Positions 42,547 to 51,310 of a DNA stretch of 64,000 nt are shown in pieces (the stretch's first letter is position 1; each line of letters opens with the position of its first letter). This stretch comes from Bacillota bacterium (GTDB taxonomy: Bacteria; Bacillota; Clostridia; Christensenellales; UMGS416). Both the position numbers and the translations under genes were made by a program. The DNA is taken from contig JAEYPH010000115.1 in NCBI GenBank assembly GCA_023410875.1, positions 62,001 through 126,000 of the forward strand, in the 5' to 3' direction. Below the pieces are notes generated by a model, which was not told the DNA's origin, searched no databases, and worked only from the letters and a program-made list of their open reading frames with translations.

Positions 42547-43383
42547 ATGAGTTACAACCCCGAAATCCCAAGAGACCGATACGATAACTATGGCGACCGC
42601 GAATGGACACGCCTTGAAAAGGATGGACATGGCGAGCTTCTATATCACGTGCATCTTGATATATTGAAGCGGCATACGAACCCTAGCGATGCAGTTCTAG
42701 AGATTGGCGCAGGTTCGGGAAGGTATACAAAGGAACTTGTTGCGATGTGCGCCGAGCTGACTGTCGCGGATATATCCAGTCACCAAATAGAGTTCAATCA
42801 ATCCAAAATGCGCGAGCTAGCGCTGTTTGACAGAGTTAAGGCATACCATGTTTTGGATGTTCTTGATATGAGCGTTTTCGCAGATTCCTCCTTTGATTGC
42901 ATTGTCTGTATCGGCGGCGTCATCAACTATCTTTTGGACAGGGAAAAAGACGGCATACAGGAAATGCTGCGCGTATTGAAGCCGGGCGGCATATTGATTG
43001 TCGGGGCCATGAGCTTCATCGGCGCATCGCTTTACTACCTTGACGGTATACGGTATGAAAAAGACCAATTCGGGATTGAGGCTACAAGGTGGATTTTTAA
43101 TACAGGCGTTCAAGACGGAGAGCATTATCCGGTTGCAAGCAAGCATTACGTCCACATGATGAGAAGCACCGAAATGGATGCTTTGTTTGCCGGATTTCCC
43201 GTCAAGGTGCAAGAGCGTAGCTCTGCCGGTTTGTTTACGCAAGCGGGGGATTCCGCTATCGAAAATGCCCGCAACGACAAAGAGTATTGGCAGCTGATCA
43301 TTGAAAAAGAAATAGCGTTTACCAAACTTCAGGGCACTCTGGATTGCGGAATGAACATCATCTATGTTGTGCAGAAGTTGTAA
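42547..43383 (+). CDS. class I SAM-dependent methyltransferase
   Basis: 278 residues. SAM motif I VLEIGAGSGRYT at 50-61; acidic post-I ADIS; motif II region FDCIVCIGG; post-motif LRVLKPGGILIVG. Small-molecule methyltransferase fold; substrate unknown. ATG 42547 follows AAAAGGAGCAACTTTT. Codon use is AT-richer than the surrounding high-GC genes, as is the following hypothetical gene, suggesting a small transferred islet. Confidence 0.88.
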   Translation: MSYNPEIPRDRYDNYGDREWTRLEKDGHGELLYHVHLDILKRHTNPSDAVLEIGAGSGRYTKELVAMCAELTVADISSHQIEFNQSKMRELALFDRVKAYHVLDVLDMSVFADSSFDCIVCIGGVINYLLDREKDGIQEMLRVLKPGGILIVGAMSFIGASLYYLDGIRYEKDQFGIEATRWIFNTGVQDGEHYPVASKHYVHMMRSTEMDALFAGFPVKVQERSSAGLFTQAGDSAIENARNDKEYWQLIIEKEIAFTKLQGTLDCGMNIIYVVQKL

Positions 43384-43438
43384 TTTCCGCTGCAAATGCA
43401 ATTTTGAACTGCGGTTTATCCTTATTAGGTGGTAGGAT

Positions 43439-43711
43439 ATGAACGATGTTTTAGCTTGGTATATGTATCCTGAACCAAAAGGTAAGAGCTATTTTGCAGA
43501 AGACCTTAATAATCCAGATACCGTTATGGAGGTGTTCGATTATCGCCAATTATTATTAGCTATAATAACGAAATCAGGCTGGAGTTACCTTATAAGTCAT
43601 TATGGATATGAGAAGCTTTTTGAGATTAATAACAAAAGTGGCTGGTTAGATTGCGAATCCATAGCAGAATTTATAAGTGAGATCGATTATGAGGTTAGCA
43701 TTGCTGAGTGA
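43439..43711 (+). CDS. hypothetical protein, AT-rich
   Basis: 90 residues; ATG 43439 follows AGGTGGTAGGAT. Rich in Tyr, Phe and Ile, acidic (ends EIDYEVSIAE), no signal peptide. About 37% G+C, far below the window mean. I recognise no family. It is 55 nt after the methyltransferase gene and shares its composition, so both probably arrived together. Confidence 0.6.
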   Translation: MNDVLAWYMYPEPKGKSYFAEDLNNPDTVMEVFDYRQLLLAIITKSGWSYLISHYGYEKLFEINNKSGWLDCESIAEFISEIDYEVSIAE

Positions 43712-43768
43712 ACCTAATAAGCATAATGCTAAGCAGTAAAACTCAAATATCGGTGCAATAGGAGAAAA

Positions 43769-43802
43769 CGAGCCCGCTAATTTTCCAGCGGGCTTGCTTT
43801 CT
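43769..43802. terminator. bidirectional terminator between the islet and aspS
   Basis: AGCCCGCT (43771-43778) with AGCGGGCT (43787-43794) around AATTTTCC; T-rich afterwards on the plus strand, and 7 nt past the aspS stop on the minus strand. Confidence 0.85.
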
Positions 43803-43808
43803 TCACTT

Positions 43809-45128
43809 TCATGGCTCCAGGCGATTGATGTCTCTGGGGTACAAACACGCCCGGCGCACGTTGTCCAGCCCCAGCAGGCGGGCGGTCAGCCGCTCCAGCC
43901 CCAGGCCCAGGCCGCCGTGGGGCGGCATGCCCGACTTGTGTATCAAGAGGTAACTCTCAAACTCCGTCACATCCATCCCCCGCCCGCGCATCTTGGCCAC
44001 CTGGGCGTCATAGTCGTGGATGCGCTGGCCGCCGGTCGTGACCTCCAGGCCCCGGAACAGCAGGTCGAAGCTCAGCGTATAACCGGGGTCCTCTGGGTCG
44101 TCCATGGCGTAGAAGGGCCGCTTGGACGACGGATAGTGGGTCACGAACACGAAGTCGCTGCCGGTCTCCCGACGGATGTAGTCGCACAGCGCCGTTTCCT
44201 CGGCGGGCTCGAAATCCTGCCAGTCAGTCACCTGGCGGCCCAGCTTATCCCGCAGCAGTTCCTTGGCCTCGCGGAACTTGAGCGCCGGGATGCTGCCCAC
44301 ATCGGGCACGCTGGCCTTGAGCTCGTTAAGTTCCGGCGCGTATTCGCGCTTCAGGTGCTCCATGGCGTGGCGGAGCATGGCGGTCTCCATGGCCATCACA
44401 TCGTGGAAGCCTTCGATGAAGCCCATCTCAAAGTCCACGCTGGTATATTCGTTGAGGTGGCGGCTGGTGTCGTGCTTCTCGGCGCGGAACACCGGTGCGA
44501 TCTCATAGACCCGCTCGAACACGCCGACCATGGCCTGCTTATAGAGCTGCGGGCTCTGCGCCAGATAGGCCTTGCGGCCGAAGTACTCCAGCGCGAAGAT
44601 GTTGCTGCCGCCTTCGGCCCCGGCGCTGACCAGCTTGGGTGTGCGGATGGCTGTGAAGCCGCTGCCGTCCAGGAAGTCCGCAAAGCCCTGGGCCAGCCCC
44701 GCCTGCACGCGGAAGATGCAGCGCTCCCGGTGGTTGCGCAGGCACAGCGAGCGGTATTGCAGATTGGTGTCCAGCGGCAGGCCCAGCTCCTTCTTGTTGA
44801 TAACCAGCTCCGGCTGGGCGGCGGGGCCGCTCAGGCGGCGAAGACTGCGCAGCACCAGGTCGTATCCGCCCTTGGCCCGGGGCTCCGGCCGCGCCTCGGC
44901 CTGCACGGTCACCTGATCGCCCTCGGCAAAGGTCTCGCGGGGCGTGTTGCACTGGTCGGGGATGGAGATCGTCTGCACGAGCTCCCGGGCAGTGGAAAGG
45001 ATCACGAAGGCGAAGCCGCTCATGTCGCGGATGCGGTAGATTGCGCCGTGGAGCTCCACGAGCTCGCCGGACGCGGGGTTTGCGGGCAGCTGGGGCAGCG
45101 CTTTGGCCGCCGGCGCGATGGTTTGCAT
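43809..45128 (-). CDS. aspS: aspartyl-tRNA synthetase, archaeal/AspRS2 type
   Basis: 439 residues, shorter than bacterial AspRS (about 590), and without the GAD insertion domain. N-terminal OB-fold anticodon domain (about 20-100); class II motif 2 FRAEKHDTSRHLNEYTSVD; motif 3 GLGLGLERLTARLLGL near the end. Archaeal-type AspRS in Bacillota are often non-discriminating and charge both tRNA-Asp and tRNA-Asn, the latter repaired by GatCAB; no gat genes are in the window. It is the second gene of a T-box-controlled operon, 15 nt after the flavin-reductase-like gene. Confidence 0.94.
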   Translation of the reverse strand: MQTIAPAAKALPQLPANPASGELVELHGAIYRIRDMSGFAFVILSTARELVQTISIPDQCNTPRETFAEGDQVTVQAEARPEPRAKGGYDLVLRSLRRLSGPAAQPELVINKKELGLPLDTNLQYRSLCLRNHRERCIFRVQAGLAQGFADFLDGSGFTAIRTPKLVSAGAEGGSNIFALEYFGRKAYLAQSPQLYKQAMVGVFERVYEIAPVFRAEKHDTSRHLNEYTSVDFEMGFIEGFHDVMAMETAMLRHAMEHLKREYAPELNELKASVPDVGSIPALKFREAKELLRDKLGRQVTDWQDFEPAEETALCDYIRRETGSDFVFVTHYPSSKRPFYAMDDPEDPGYTLSFDLLFRGLEVTTGGQRIHDYDAQVAKMRGRGMDVTEFESYLLIHKSGMPPHGGLGLGLERLTARLLGLDNVRRACLYPRDINRLEP

Positions 45129-45143
45129 TGTTGTTCTCTCCTC

Positions 45144-45602
45144 TCAGTCGTCGCGGTTGCGCTTGCCGCTAATCGTGTCGATGTCCACGCGTATGATGTT
45201 CACGGCGTTCCAGTACCGCTGGATGACCTCATCCCGGCGGGCGACGCCCGGCGAGAAGCGCTCGCAGATCAAGAGCAGCGCCCTGCGACGCGTCGCCTCA
45301 TCCTCCACGACGGCGGCGAAGCCCTCGACCAGCACGCTGTCATAATGGGTAATGAACCGCTCGGGAACGACCCCGGCGCTGCCCACGACGGCCATCGACA
45401 CGCGGGGGTTGGCGCGCAGGTTGTCCAGCTTGCGGCCGGCGCGGGCGCAGTGGAAGTACAGCGTGCCTTCGTCCTCGTCGTAGACATAGTTGACGGGCAC
45501 GCCATAGGGCACGCCGGCGGCGTCGGCGGTGCTCAGCACGCCGTACTCGCCTTCGCGCAGCACCCGGCGGGCGTCGTCTTGGCTCATTCTTCTGTCGGGC
45601 AT
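45144..45602 (-). CDS. pyridoxamine 5'-phosphate oxidase-like flavoprotein
   Basis: 152 residues from ATG 45602 (MPDRRMSQDD), behind AAAAGGAGGATGCCC. It is a split-barrel flavoprotein of the NimA-type subgroup: GEYGVLSTADAAGVPYGVPV near the start, then YVYDEDEGTLYFHCARAGRK. Such proteins bind FMN or F420-like cofactors and reduce small molecules. First gene behind the T-box and ahead of aspS; why a flavoprotein shares an aspartate-charging operon is unclear. Confidence 0.9.
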   Translation of the reverse strand: MPDRRMSQDDARRVLREGEYGVLSTADAAGVPYGVPVNYVYDEDEGTLYFHCARAGRKLDNLRANPRVSMAVVGSAGVVPERFITHYDSVLVEGFAAVVEDEATRRRALLLICERFSPGVARRDEVIQRYWNAVNIIRVDIDTISGKRNRDD

Positions 45603-45621
45603 GGGGCATCCTCCTTTTATA

Positions 45622-45881
45622 CAAAACAAAAATCCCGGAAGATTGCTCTTCCGGGACGGGTTCACTTGCACCCGCGGTACCACCCGCGTTGGCGGCCATG
45701 CCGCCCACTCTTCGCCGATAACGCCGACTGCGGGGCGGTCTACCGCCCGCGGCACGCGCGGGCCTCTTCGCCCAACTCACGGGTGTCCTTCGCCGCGAAT
45801 GAATCCCGTGAACGCGCTCTCAGCCGGTGGCGCGCTCTCTCTGGCGGGGATGTTTGCGGGTACTGCTCCCGATCTTCGTTT
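45622..45881 (-). promoter_or_regulatory. T-box leader upstream of the flavoprotein-aspS operon
   Basis: The minus strand has the conserved GGGTGGTACCGCG (45673-45686) and a terminator CCCGGAAG...CTTCCGGG followed by ATTTTTGTTTT (45630-45657). Stem I features lie upstream: AGCAGTACCCG, CAGAGAGAGCGCG, GGCTGAGAGCGCG. In the specifier loop region GGCGAAGGACACCCGTGAG, the codon GAC (45785-45787) suggests an aspartate specifier, consistent with aspS downstream. Uncharged tRNA would favour antitermination. Confidence 0.92.
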
Positions 45882-45886
45882 GCTGC

Positions 45887-45915
45887 ATGATAGCACAGCA
45901 ATTATTCCGATGCAA
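45887..45915 (-). promoter_or_regulatory. promoter of the T-box operon
   Basis: Minus strand: TTGCAT (45910-45915), 17 bp, TATCAT (45887-45892), directly upstream of the T-box leader. Confidence 0.85.
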
Positions 45916-45971
45916 GAAAAAGTTATTTTACTGATGCATGGACGGCAAGGGCAGAGCCCTTGCTCTACAAA

Positions 45972-46062
45972 GGCCCCTCAAAATACGCGCCCACAAATAG
46001 TGAGGGGCCGAAGGTTTCCAAAGGGCGATCGGAAAGCCCTTTGGTCGCGCCCACAGGCGCGA
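45972..46062 (+). repeat. family-1 dispersed element, copy 6
   Basis: The core begins at 46008, with the perfect stems CCAAAGGGC/GCCCTTTGG and TCGCGCC/GGCGCGA. A further outer hairpin GGCCCCTCA (45972-45980)/TGAGGGGCC (46001-46009) precedes it. It lies 11 nt beyond the aroQ stop, where it could end the aromatic operon transcript. Confidence 0.78.
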
Positions 46063-46073
46063 AAACCTCTCAC

Positions 46074-46514
46074 CTAATCGAGCGCACGAATATGGTTAAC
46101 CAACGCCCTCAACCCCAAGGCATAACTCTGCAGACCAAACCCACTGATCTGCCCGATACATGCGGCGGCGGTGTAGCTGTGGGTGCGGAAGGGCTCCCGG
46201 GCGTGAATGTTGCTCAGGTGCACCTCCACGGCGGGCAGCGCCACGGCCTTCAGCGCATCCAACAACGCCACCGAGGTGTGGGTGTAGGCGGCGGGGTTGA
46301 TAAGGATGCCGTCATACACGCCCAACGCCCGCTGGGTCAGCGTGACCAGCTCACCCTCCACGTTGCTCTGGGCCACGTCCGCCTCCACGCCCAGCGCCGC
46401 GGCCTCGGCGGCCACGGCTTCCAGCAGCGCGGCATAGTCCTGCCGGCCATAAACGGCGGGTTCCCGCACCCCCAACAGGTTCAGGTTTGGCCCGTTCAAA
46501 ACCAGTATTTTCAT
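46074..46514 (-). CDS. aroQ: 3-dehydroquinate dehydratase, type II
   Basis: 146 residues from ATG 46514 (MKILVLNGPN), behind GGGAGGG. Type II signatures: NGPNLNLLG at 7-15, the active-site Tyr region (PAVYGRQDY), NPAAYTHTS, and VHLSNIHAREPFR. It converts 3-dehydroquinate to 3-dehydroshikimate; dodecameric in known cases. Last gene of the aromatic operon; its ATG overlaps the aroK stop by 4 nt. Confidence 0.96.
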   Translation of the reverse strand: MKILVLNGPNLNLLGVREPAVYGRQDYAALLEAVAAEAAALGVEADVAQSNVEGELVTLTQRALGVYDGILINPAAYTHTSVALLDALKAVALPAVEVHLSNIHAREPFRTHSYTAAACIGQISGFGLQSYALGLRALVNHIRALD

Positions 46515-47011
46515 GCTTTGCCCTCCCATATGCGCACGATGGCGTCGCGGGCCTGCTCGAAGGCACCGCTGTTGTTTACGGTCTCGTCGGCGCTGGCATG
46601 ATACAGCGGCAGCCGTGCCGCCGCCAGCGCCCGCAAGGCGGCTTCGCCTCCCTTTAACAGAGGCCGCTCGGCATATCGTATGTCACCCAGGATGGCCTCC
46701 AGCGGCCTATCGATGAAAACGATGCGCCCGGCGACGCGCATGAGCGCCAGGTTTTCTTCCCTGAGCACGATGCCGCCGCCGCAGGACACGATGGCACCAC
46801 CGGCCTCGCAGGCCTGCCGCAGCGCCTGGGTCTCCAGCGGGCGGAAAAGAGCCTCGCCGCCGCGCTCGAAGATCGCCGCGATGGGCCCATGCTCCCGCTC
46901 GATGCCCTCGTCCACATCCACAAACGCGCAGCCCGCCATGCCCGCCGCGGCTCGTCCCAATGAGGACTTCCCGCAGCCCGGCAGGCCGATCAGGAATAGA
47001 GCGCCCCTCAT
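46511..47011 (-). CDS. aroK: shikimate kinase
   Basis: 166 residues. P-loop GLPGCGKSS at 9-17; shikimate-binding Asp in FVDVDEGIE; CGGGIV with the conserved Gly-Gly-Gly; the LID includes RPLL. It phosphorylates shikimate at the 3-OH. It overlaps aroE upstream and aroQ downstream by 4 nt each. Confidence 0.95.
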   Translation of the reverse strand: MRGALFLIGLPGCGKSSLGRAAAGMAGCAFVDVDEGIEREHGPIAAIFERGGEALFRPLETQALRQACEAGGAIVSCGGGIVLREENLALMRVAGRIVFIDRPLEAILGDIRYAERPLLKGGEAALRALAAARLPLYHASADETVNNSGAFEQARDAIVRIWEGKA

Positions 47012-47817
47012 GCCTGAGCCTCCCGCAGCGCCTGCAGCAGCCGCGTGTGCACCGTGCGCAGCAGGCTCGCGCCAAAGAATCTGCCCTGCCAGATTTCCTG
47101 GGCGCGCACGGCCTGCGCCACCAGCATAACCAGTCCGTCGGCGCAGCGCAAGCCCAGCGCCGCCGCCCGGCGCAGCAGCACCGTTTCCAACGGGTTGTAG
47201 ATCAGGTCTGCCACGGCCTCATAGCGGGCAATTTCCCGCTCGGGCAGCGGGCACGCGTCCCCATGGGGGTACATGCCAACCGGCGTCGCGTTCACCAGCA
47301 GATGGCCGCCGGGGACAGCGTCATACCCAGCGCTGCGCGCGCCGGGCAGCGTGCCGCCGCCACGGCTGATCACGGTCACGTCGCAGCCATGGCCGGTGAG
47401 CCAGGCCGCCGCCGCGCGGGCGGAACCGCCGCTGCCCAGCACCGTGGCCTGCCTGCCCGCCGCATCGATGCCGGCGGCGGCCAGCATGGCGCCAAAACCG
47501 TCGTAATCGGTGTTGTGGCCCACAGTGCGGCCATCCTCTATGGCGATGGTGTTCACCGCGCCAACGGCCCATGCCGTGGGCGCCAGCGCGTCCACCGATG
47601 CATAGGCTTCCAGCTTGTGCGGTATCGTCACATTGACGCCGGACAGGCCGGACGAGGGTAGCGACCGCACATAGCCGCGCACCTGCGCCGGCTCCAACTC
47701 CCGCAGCGCATAGCGGCACGCGAAGCCCGCCCGCACGGCGATGAGCTCATGCAACTGCGGCGAAAGGCTGTGGCCCAGAGGTTTGCCGATGAGTTCAAAG
47801 CGCAAAGGTTCAGCCAT
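47008..47817 (-). CDS. aroE: shikimate dehydrogenase
   Basis: 269 residues. N-terminal substrate motif GKPLGHSLSPQLHE, catalytic Lys in GVNVTIPHKLEA, then the NADP-binding domain with VLGSGGSARAAAAWL and VNATPVGMYP. It reduces 3-dehydroshikimate. It overlaps pheA by 8 nt upstream and aroK by 4 nt downstream. Confidence 0.96.
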   Translation of the reverse strand: MAEPLRFELIGKPLGHSLSPQLHELIAVRAGFACRYALRELEPAQVRGYVRSLPSSGLSGVNVTIPHKLEAYASVDALAPTAWAVGAVNTIAIEDGRTVGHNTDYDGFGAMLAAAGIDAAGRQATVLGSGGSARAAAAWLTGHGCDVTVISRGGGTLPGARSAGYDAVPGGHLLVNATPVGMYPHGDACPLPEREIARYEAVADLIYNPLETVLLRRAAALGLRCADGLVMLVAQAVRAQEIWQGRFFGASLLRTVHTRLLQALREAQA

Positions 47818-48928
47818 GGTTCCCCTCCCAGCGTCGGTAATTGCCCAGTATCGTCAGAGAGCGGCAGCTCTTGCGGGCGTGCTCCAGCGCCCGGCCCACG
47901 GCCTCGTCGGCCAGATTGCCCTGGAAGTCCATGTGGAAGCAATACTGCCAGGGCGAGCCGGGGATGGGCCGGCTCTGCAGGTTGAGCACGTTAACGCCGC
48001 TGTCGGCAAAAGCCCGCAGCGCCCCGAACAGCGCGCCGGGGGTGTGGGCCACAACGAACACGATGCTGATCTTGTCGGCGTCAATGGCATCCGGCGCGCC
48101 TTGGGGGGCCAGCACGAGGAAGCGCGTATAGTTCTCGGCGTGGTCCTGCACGTCCCGCTGCAGCACCGTAAGGCCATAGCGTTGGGCCGCGTCCTCGGAG
48201 GCGATGGCGGCAACCATCGGGTCGCCGCCGCGGGCCACCGCCTGGGCGGCCTCGGTGGTGCTGGCACAGGCCTGGGTGCGCCACCCCCTGCCCCGCAGAT
48301 AGCGCCGGCACTGCTCCAGCGGCTGCGGGTGGCTCAACGCCAGTTGCACGTCGGCAAGCTGCGCGTCGGGCAGGCCCAGCACGCAGTGGCGCACCCGCAC
48401 CACCGTCTCGCCGAGGGCCTTGATGCCCTGCGCGCCCAGCAGGTCCACCGCGGCATACACCGCGCCGGTCAGCGAATTTTCCACCGGCAGCACCGCCCGC
48501 TCCAGGCGGCCTTGGGCCACGGCGCCCACAAGCTCCTCAAAGCCGGCAAAGGGCATGAACTGCGCACCATCTCCGAAGGCCTGTGCCGCCGCCTCATGGC
48601 TGAAGGAGCCCTCGGGGCCCAGATAGCCCACCGCTCCCGCAGCAAAGGCCGGCTGCGGCACATCCTCCAGCAGCGCGTGCTGGTGATCACGGCTCAGGGC
48701 CAGCAAGCCCTGGAAGAACCGCCGGGTCAATGGCCGCAATGTCTCATCCAGTGTGCGGCCCTCGGCACGGTCCAGCACGGCGCGCTCGCGGCCCTCGTCC
48801 AGCACCGGCAGGCCGTTTTCTCTCTTATGCTGCGCGATGGCGGCGCTCAGGGCCATGCGCCTGCCGAAAAGCTCCACGAGCTCGGCGTCGATGGCGTCGA
48901 TCTCGCTGCGGTATTCTTCCAGGCTCAT
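47810..48928 (-). CDS. pheA: bifunctional chorismate mutase/prephenate dehydratase
   Basis: 372 residues from ATG 48928 (MSLEEYRSEI), behind TGGAGG. AroQ-type chorismate mutase at 1-85; prephenate dehydratase at about 100-280 (GYLGPEGSFSHEAA, LPVENSLTGAV, and the dehydratase signature YTRFLVL); ACT domain from about 290 (HTPGALFGAL, LQSRPIPGSPWQY). The GALV and ESRP phenylalanine-sensing motifs appear as GALF and QSRP, so feedback inhibition by Phe is likely but not identical. It makes phenylpyruvate. It overlaps aroC by 4 nt. Confidence 0.95.
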   Translation of the reverse strand: MSLEEYRSEIDAIDAELVELFGRRMALSAAIAQHKRENGLPVLDEGRERAVLDRAEGRTLDETLRPLTRRFFQGLLALSRDHQHALLEDVPQPAFAAGAVGYLGPEGSFSHEAAAQAFGDGAQFMPFAGFEELVGAVAQGRLERAVLPVENSLTGAVYAAVDLLGAQGIKALGETVVRVRHCVLGLPDAQLADVQLALSHPQPLEQCRRYLRGRGWRTQACASTTEAAQAVARGGDPMVAAIASEDAAQRYGLTVLQRDVQDHAENYTRFLVLAPQGAPDAIDADKISIVFVVAHTPGALFGALRAFADSGVNVLNLQSRPIPGSPWQYCFHMDFQGNLADEAVGRALEHARKSCRSLTILGNYRRWEGNHG

Positions 48929-50022
48929 GGCTGCCTCCATCGGGGGTCCACGTCGTACCAGCAGTCCAGCAGCGCCAGCGCCGACGCGGCCTCCACGGCC
49001 ACCAGCGCCCGGGGGGCGATGCACGGGTCGTGGCGGCCCTTGATGGCCAGCGTCTCCTCGGTCATCGTGTCCAGGCGCACGGTGTGCTGCTGCTGGGCGA
49101 TGGACGCCGTGGGCTTCACGGCCACGCGGACGACCAGCGGCATGCCGTTGCTGATGCCGCCCAGAATGCCCCCGCTGTGGTTGCTGGCCGTATGAATCCC
49201 ATCATTGGTCACCACGAATGGGTCGTTGGCCTGGCTGCCCCGCATGCCGGCCAGCGCGAAGCCCTCGCCAAACTCCACGCCCTTGACCGCCGGTATCGCG
49301 AACAGCAGCGCCGCAAGCGCGCTCTCCAACCCGTCGAACATCGGCGAGCCGATGCCGGCGGGCAAACCCAGCACGGCCAGCTCCACCTCGCCGCCCACGG
49401 AGTCGCATTCCTCCTTGGCCCGGGCGATCTCTGCCAGCATGGCCGCGGCGGCGCTCTCGTCCAAAGTCGGGAAGGACGAGGCGGTGAGGTCCCGCAGCAG
49501 CTGCGCCGTGAGGCCAGGGCCGAAGCGCCGGTCGGCCACCGGGCCCACGCGGCTCAGGTGCGAGCCGATGACGACGCCCCGCTGCGCCAGCAGCTGCATG
49601 GCCAGCGCCCCGGCGAACACCAGCGGCGCCGTCAGCCGGCCGCTGAAGTGCCCGCCGCCGCGGTGATCCTCAAAGCCACCGTAGCGCACGTGGGCTGTGT
49701 AGTCGGCATGGCTGGGCCGCGGTGTCGTCATCTGCGCGCCGTAATCCCGGGACCGAACGTCCCGGTTGCGGATGAGGGCGCACAGCGGCGCGCCGGTCAG
49801 CACGCCATTCAAAATACCGCTGACGATCTCCGGCTGGTCGGCCTCGGCCCGGGCGGTGGCCCAGGCCTTACCCGCGGCGGCGCGGCGTTCCATGTGCCTG
49901 CGCACCTGCTCCATGTCCGGCGCGAAGCCCGCCGGCAGGCCGTCCACGACGCAGCCGATGGCCGGGCCGTGGCTTTCTCCGAAGATGGACAGGCGGATGT
50001 TCCTACCCCAATTGCTGCTCAT
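48925..50022 (-). CDS. aroC: chorismate synthase
   Basis: 365 residues from ATG 50022 (MSSNWGRNIR), behind GGGAGGG. Family motifs: RLSIFGESHGPAIGCVVDG at the start, RPSHADYTAHVRYG, and DHRGGGHFSGRLTA. It converts EPSP to chorismate using reduced FMN. It overlaps aroA by 20 nt upstream and pheA by 4 nt downstream. Confidence 0.96.
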   Translation of the reverse strand: MSSNWGRNIRLSIFGESHGPAIGCVVDGLPAGFAPDMEQVRRHMERRAAAGKAWATARAEADQPEIVSGILNGVLTGAPLCALIRNRDVRSRDYGAQMTTPRPSHADYTAHVRYGGFEDHRGGGHFSGRLTAPLVFAGALAMQLLAQRGVVIGSHLSRVGPVADRRFGPGLTAQLLRDLTASSFPTLDESAAAAMLAEIARAKEECDSVGGEVELAVLGLPAGIGSPMFDGLESALAALLFAIPAVKGVEFGEGFALAGMRGSQANDPFVVTNDGIHTASNHSGGILGGISNGMPLVVRVAVKPTASIAQQQHTVRLDTMTEETLAIKGRHDPCIAPRALVAVEAASALALLDCWYDVDPRWRQP

Positions 50023-51310
50023 CGATGCGCCCTCCCAACTGCGCCACGGCTGCCCAGAAGCCCGGCCAGGACTTGTTGACCGCCGTGTGTCCATTCAATA
50101 GCACCTCTCCCTCACACCTGGAGGCCAGCGCCGCAGCCATCATCGCGATGCGGTGGTCGTTGCACGCGTCGCATTCGCCGCCCCGCAGCCGCTCCTGTCC
50201 CACGATGATCAGGCCGTCGGCTGTCTCGGCGGCGTCGCCGCCCAGCGCGCGCAGCACGCCCGCGATGGCGGCGATGCGGTCGCTCTCCTTGTCCCGCAGG
50301 CGCGCGCCTCCGCGGATGCGCCCCACGCCCCGGGCCACGGCCATGGCCGCCGCCACGGCGGGGGCCAGGTCCGGGCAGTCGCTCACGTCCACCTCTATGC
50401 CGTGCAGCTGCGACGGCGCGGCCACCAGCACATCCCCATCCCAGCGCAGGTCCGCGCCCATGTCCTTTAGGATGCGCTCAATGGCCCTATCGCCCTGCAC
50501 GCTGTCGGGCTCAAGGCCGCTCACGGTCACGCCGTGCCCCAGCGCGCCGCCCAACAGCGGATAGGCCGTCTGGGACCAGTCGCCCTCTATACTCGTGTCA
50601 TGTACCTTGTAAAGCTGCCCGCCGTCGATGCGGTATTCCCCGCCACGGCGCAAGGTCTCCACCCGCACACCGAAATCCGCCAGAACTGAGATCGTGATGT
50701 CCACATAGGGCAGCGACTCCATCGGGCCTACGCTGCGCACCGTGTGCTGCCCCGCCGCCAGCGGCAGCGCCAGCATCAGCCCCGTGAAGAACTGGGAGCT
50801 CACGTTGCCGCTCATCGCATACACGCCAGACGCGCCGCCCAAACGCCCTTGCACCGTCAGCGGCCAAGGGGGGGCTTCGCCCCTTTTTGTTAGGATGCCC
50901 ATCGAAGAAAACAGCTCGAAGTATGGCCCCAGGCTGCGCTGGGCCAGCCGCGCCGAGCCGCGGAACACGCCGCCGCCCCGGGCAGCCAGCGCCACGGGGA
51001 TCAGAAAGCGCAGCGTGGAGCCAGATTCGCCGCAATCGATGTCCGGCAGAGGGCCAGAGAAGTCAGGCGCTAAACCTTCAATGGCGAGATCGACCAGACC
51101 GTCCTGCCGGTGTTCGGCATTCACAACAGCGCCCAGCGCGCGCACCGCGCCGACGGTAGCCTGGATGTCCTGGGACAGCTCCACACCGCGAACGCGGCTG
51201 CCGCCCTGGGCCAGCGCCGCGGCCAGCACGGCCCGGTGGGCAAAGCTCTTGGAGGGCGGCGCGGCCACGGCCCCGCCCCACGGCGAGGGGGCAATGCGCA
51301 GCGCGCTCAT
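50003..51310 (-). CDS. aroA: 3-phosphoshikimate 1-carboxyvinyltransferase (EPSP synthase)
   Basis: 435 residues from ATG 51310 (MSALRIAPSP), which overlaps the aroB stop (ATGA). Substrate-binding motifs PPSKSFAHR near 18-26 (usual GDKSISHR), DCGESGSTLRFL near 90, and EGDWSQTAYPLLGG. It joins PEP to shikimate-3-phosphate. The frame is open further upstream but overlaps aroB and has no family similarity, so the MSALRI start is used. Confidence 0.95.
   Translation of the reverse strand: MSALRIAPSPWGGAVAAPPSKSFAHRAVLAAALAQGGSRVRGVELSQDIQATVGAVRALGAVVNAEHRQDGLVDLAIEGLAPDFSGPLPDIDCGESGSTLRFLIPVALAARGGGVFRGSARLAQRSLGPYFELFSSMGILTKRGEAPPWPLTVQGRLGGASGVYAMSGNVSSQFFTGLMLALPLAAGQHTVRSVGPMESLPYVDITISVLADFGVRVETLRRGGEYRIDGGQLYKVHDTSIEGDWSQTAYPLLGGALGHGVTVSGLEPDSVQGDRAIERILKDMGADLRWDGDVLVAAPSQLHGIEVDVSDCPDLAPAVAAAMAVARGVGRIRGGARLRDKESDRIAAIAGVLRALGGDAAETADGLIIVGQERLRGGECDACNDHRIAMMAAALASRCEGEVLLNGHTAVNKSWPGFWAAVAQLGGRIDEQQLG

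Noticed and set aside
42480..42587. A 35-codon frame with a G-rich ribosome site before the methyltransferase
   Set aside because: It overlaps the methyltransferase start by 41 nt, and its second half is just the shifted reading of that gene. A leader peptide cannot be excluded, but nothing supports one.
43794..45890. A 698-codon open frame on the plus strand opposite aspS and the T-box
   Set aside because: It is antisense to well-supported aspS and a T-box, has no ribosome site and no family similarity; such long shadows are expected at high G+C.
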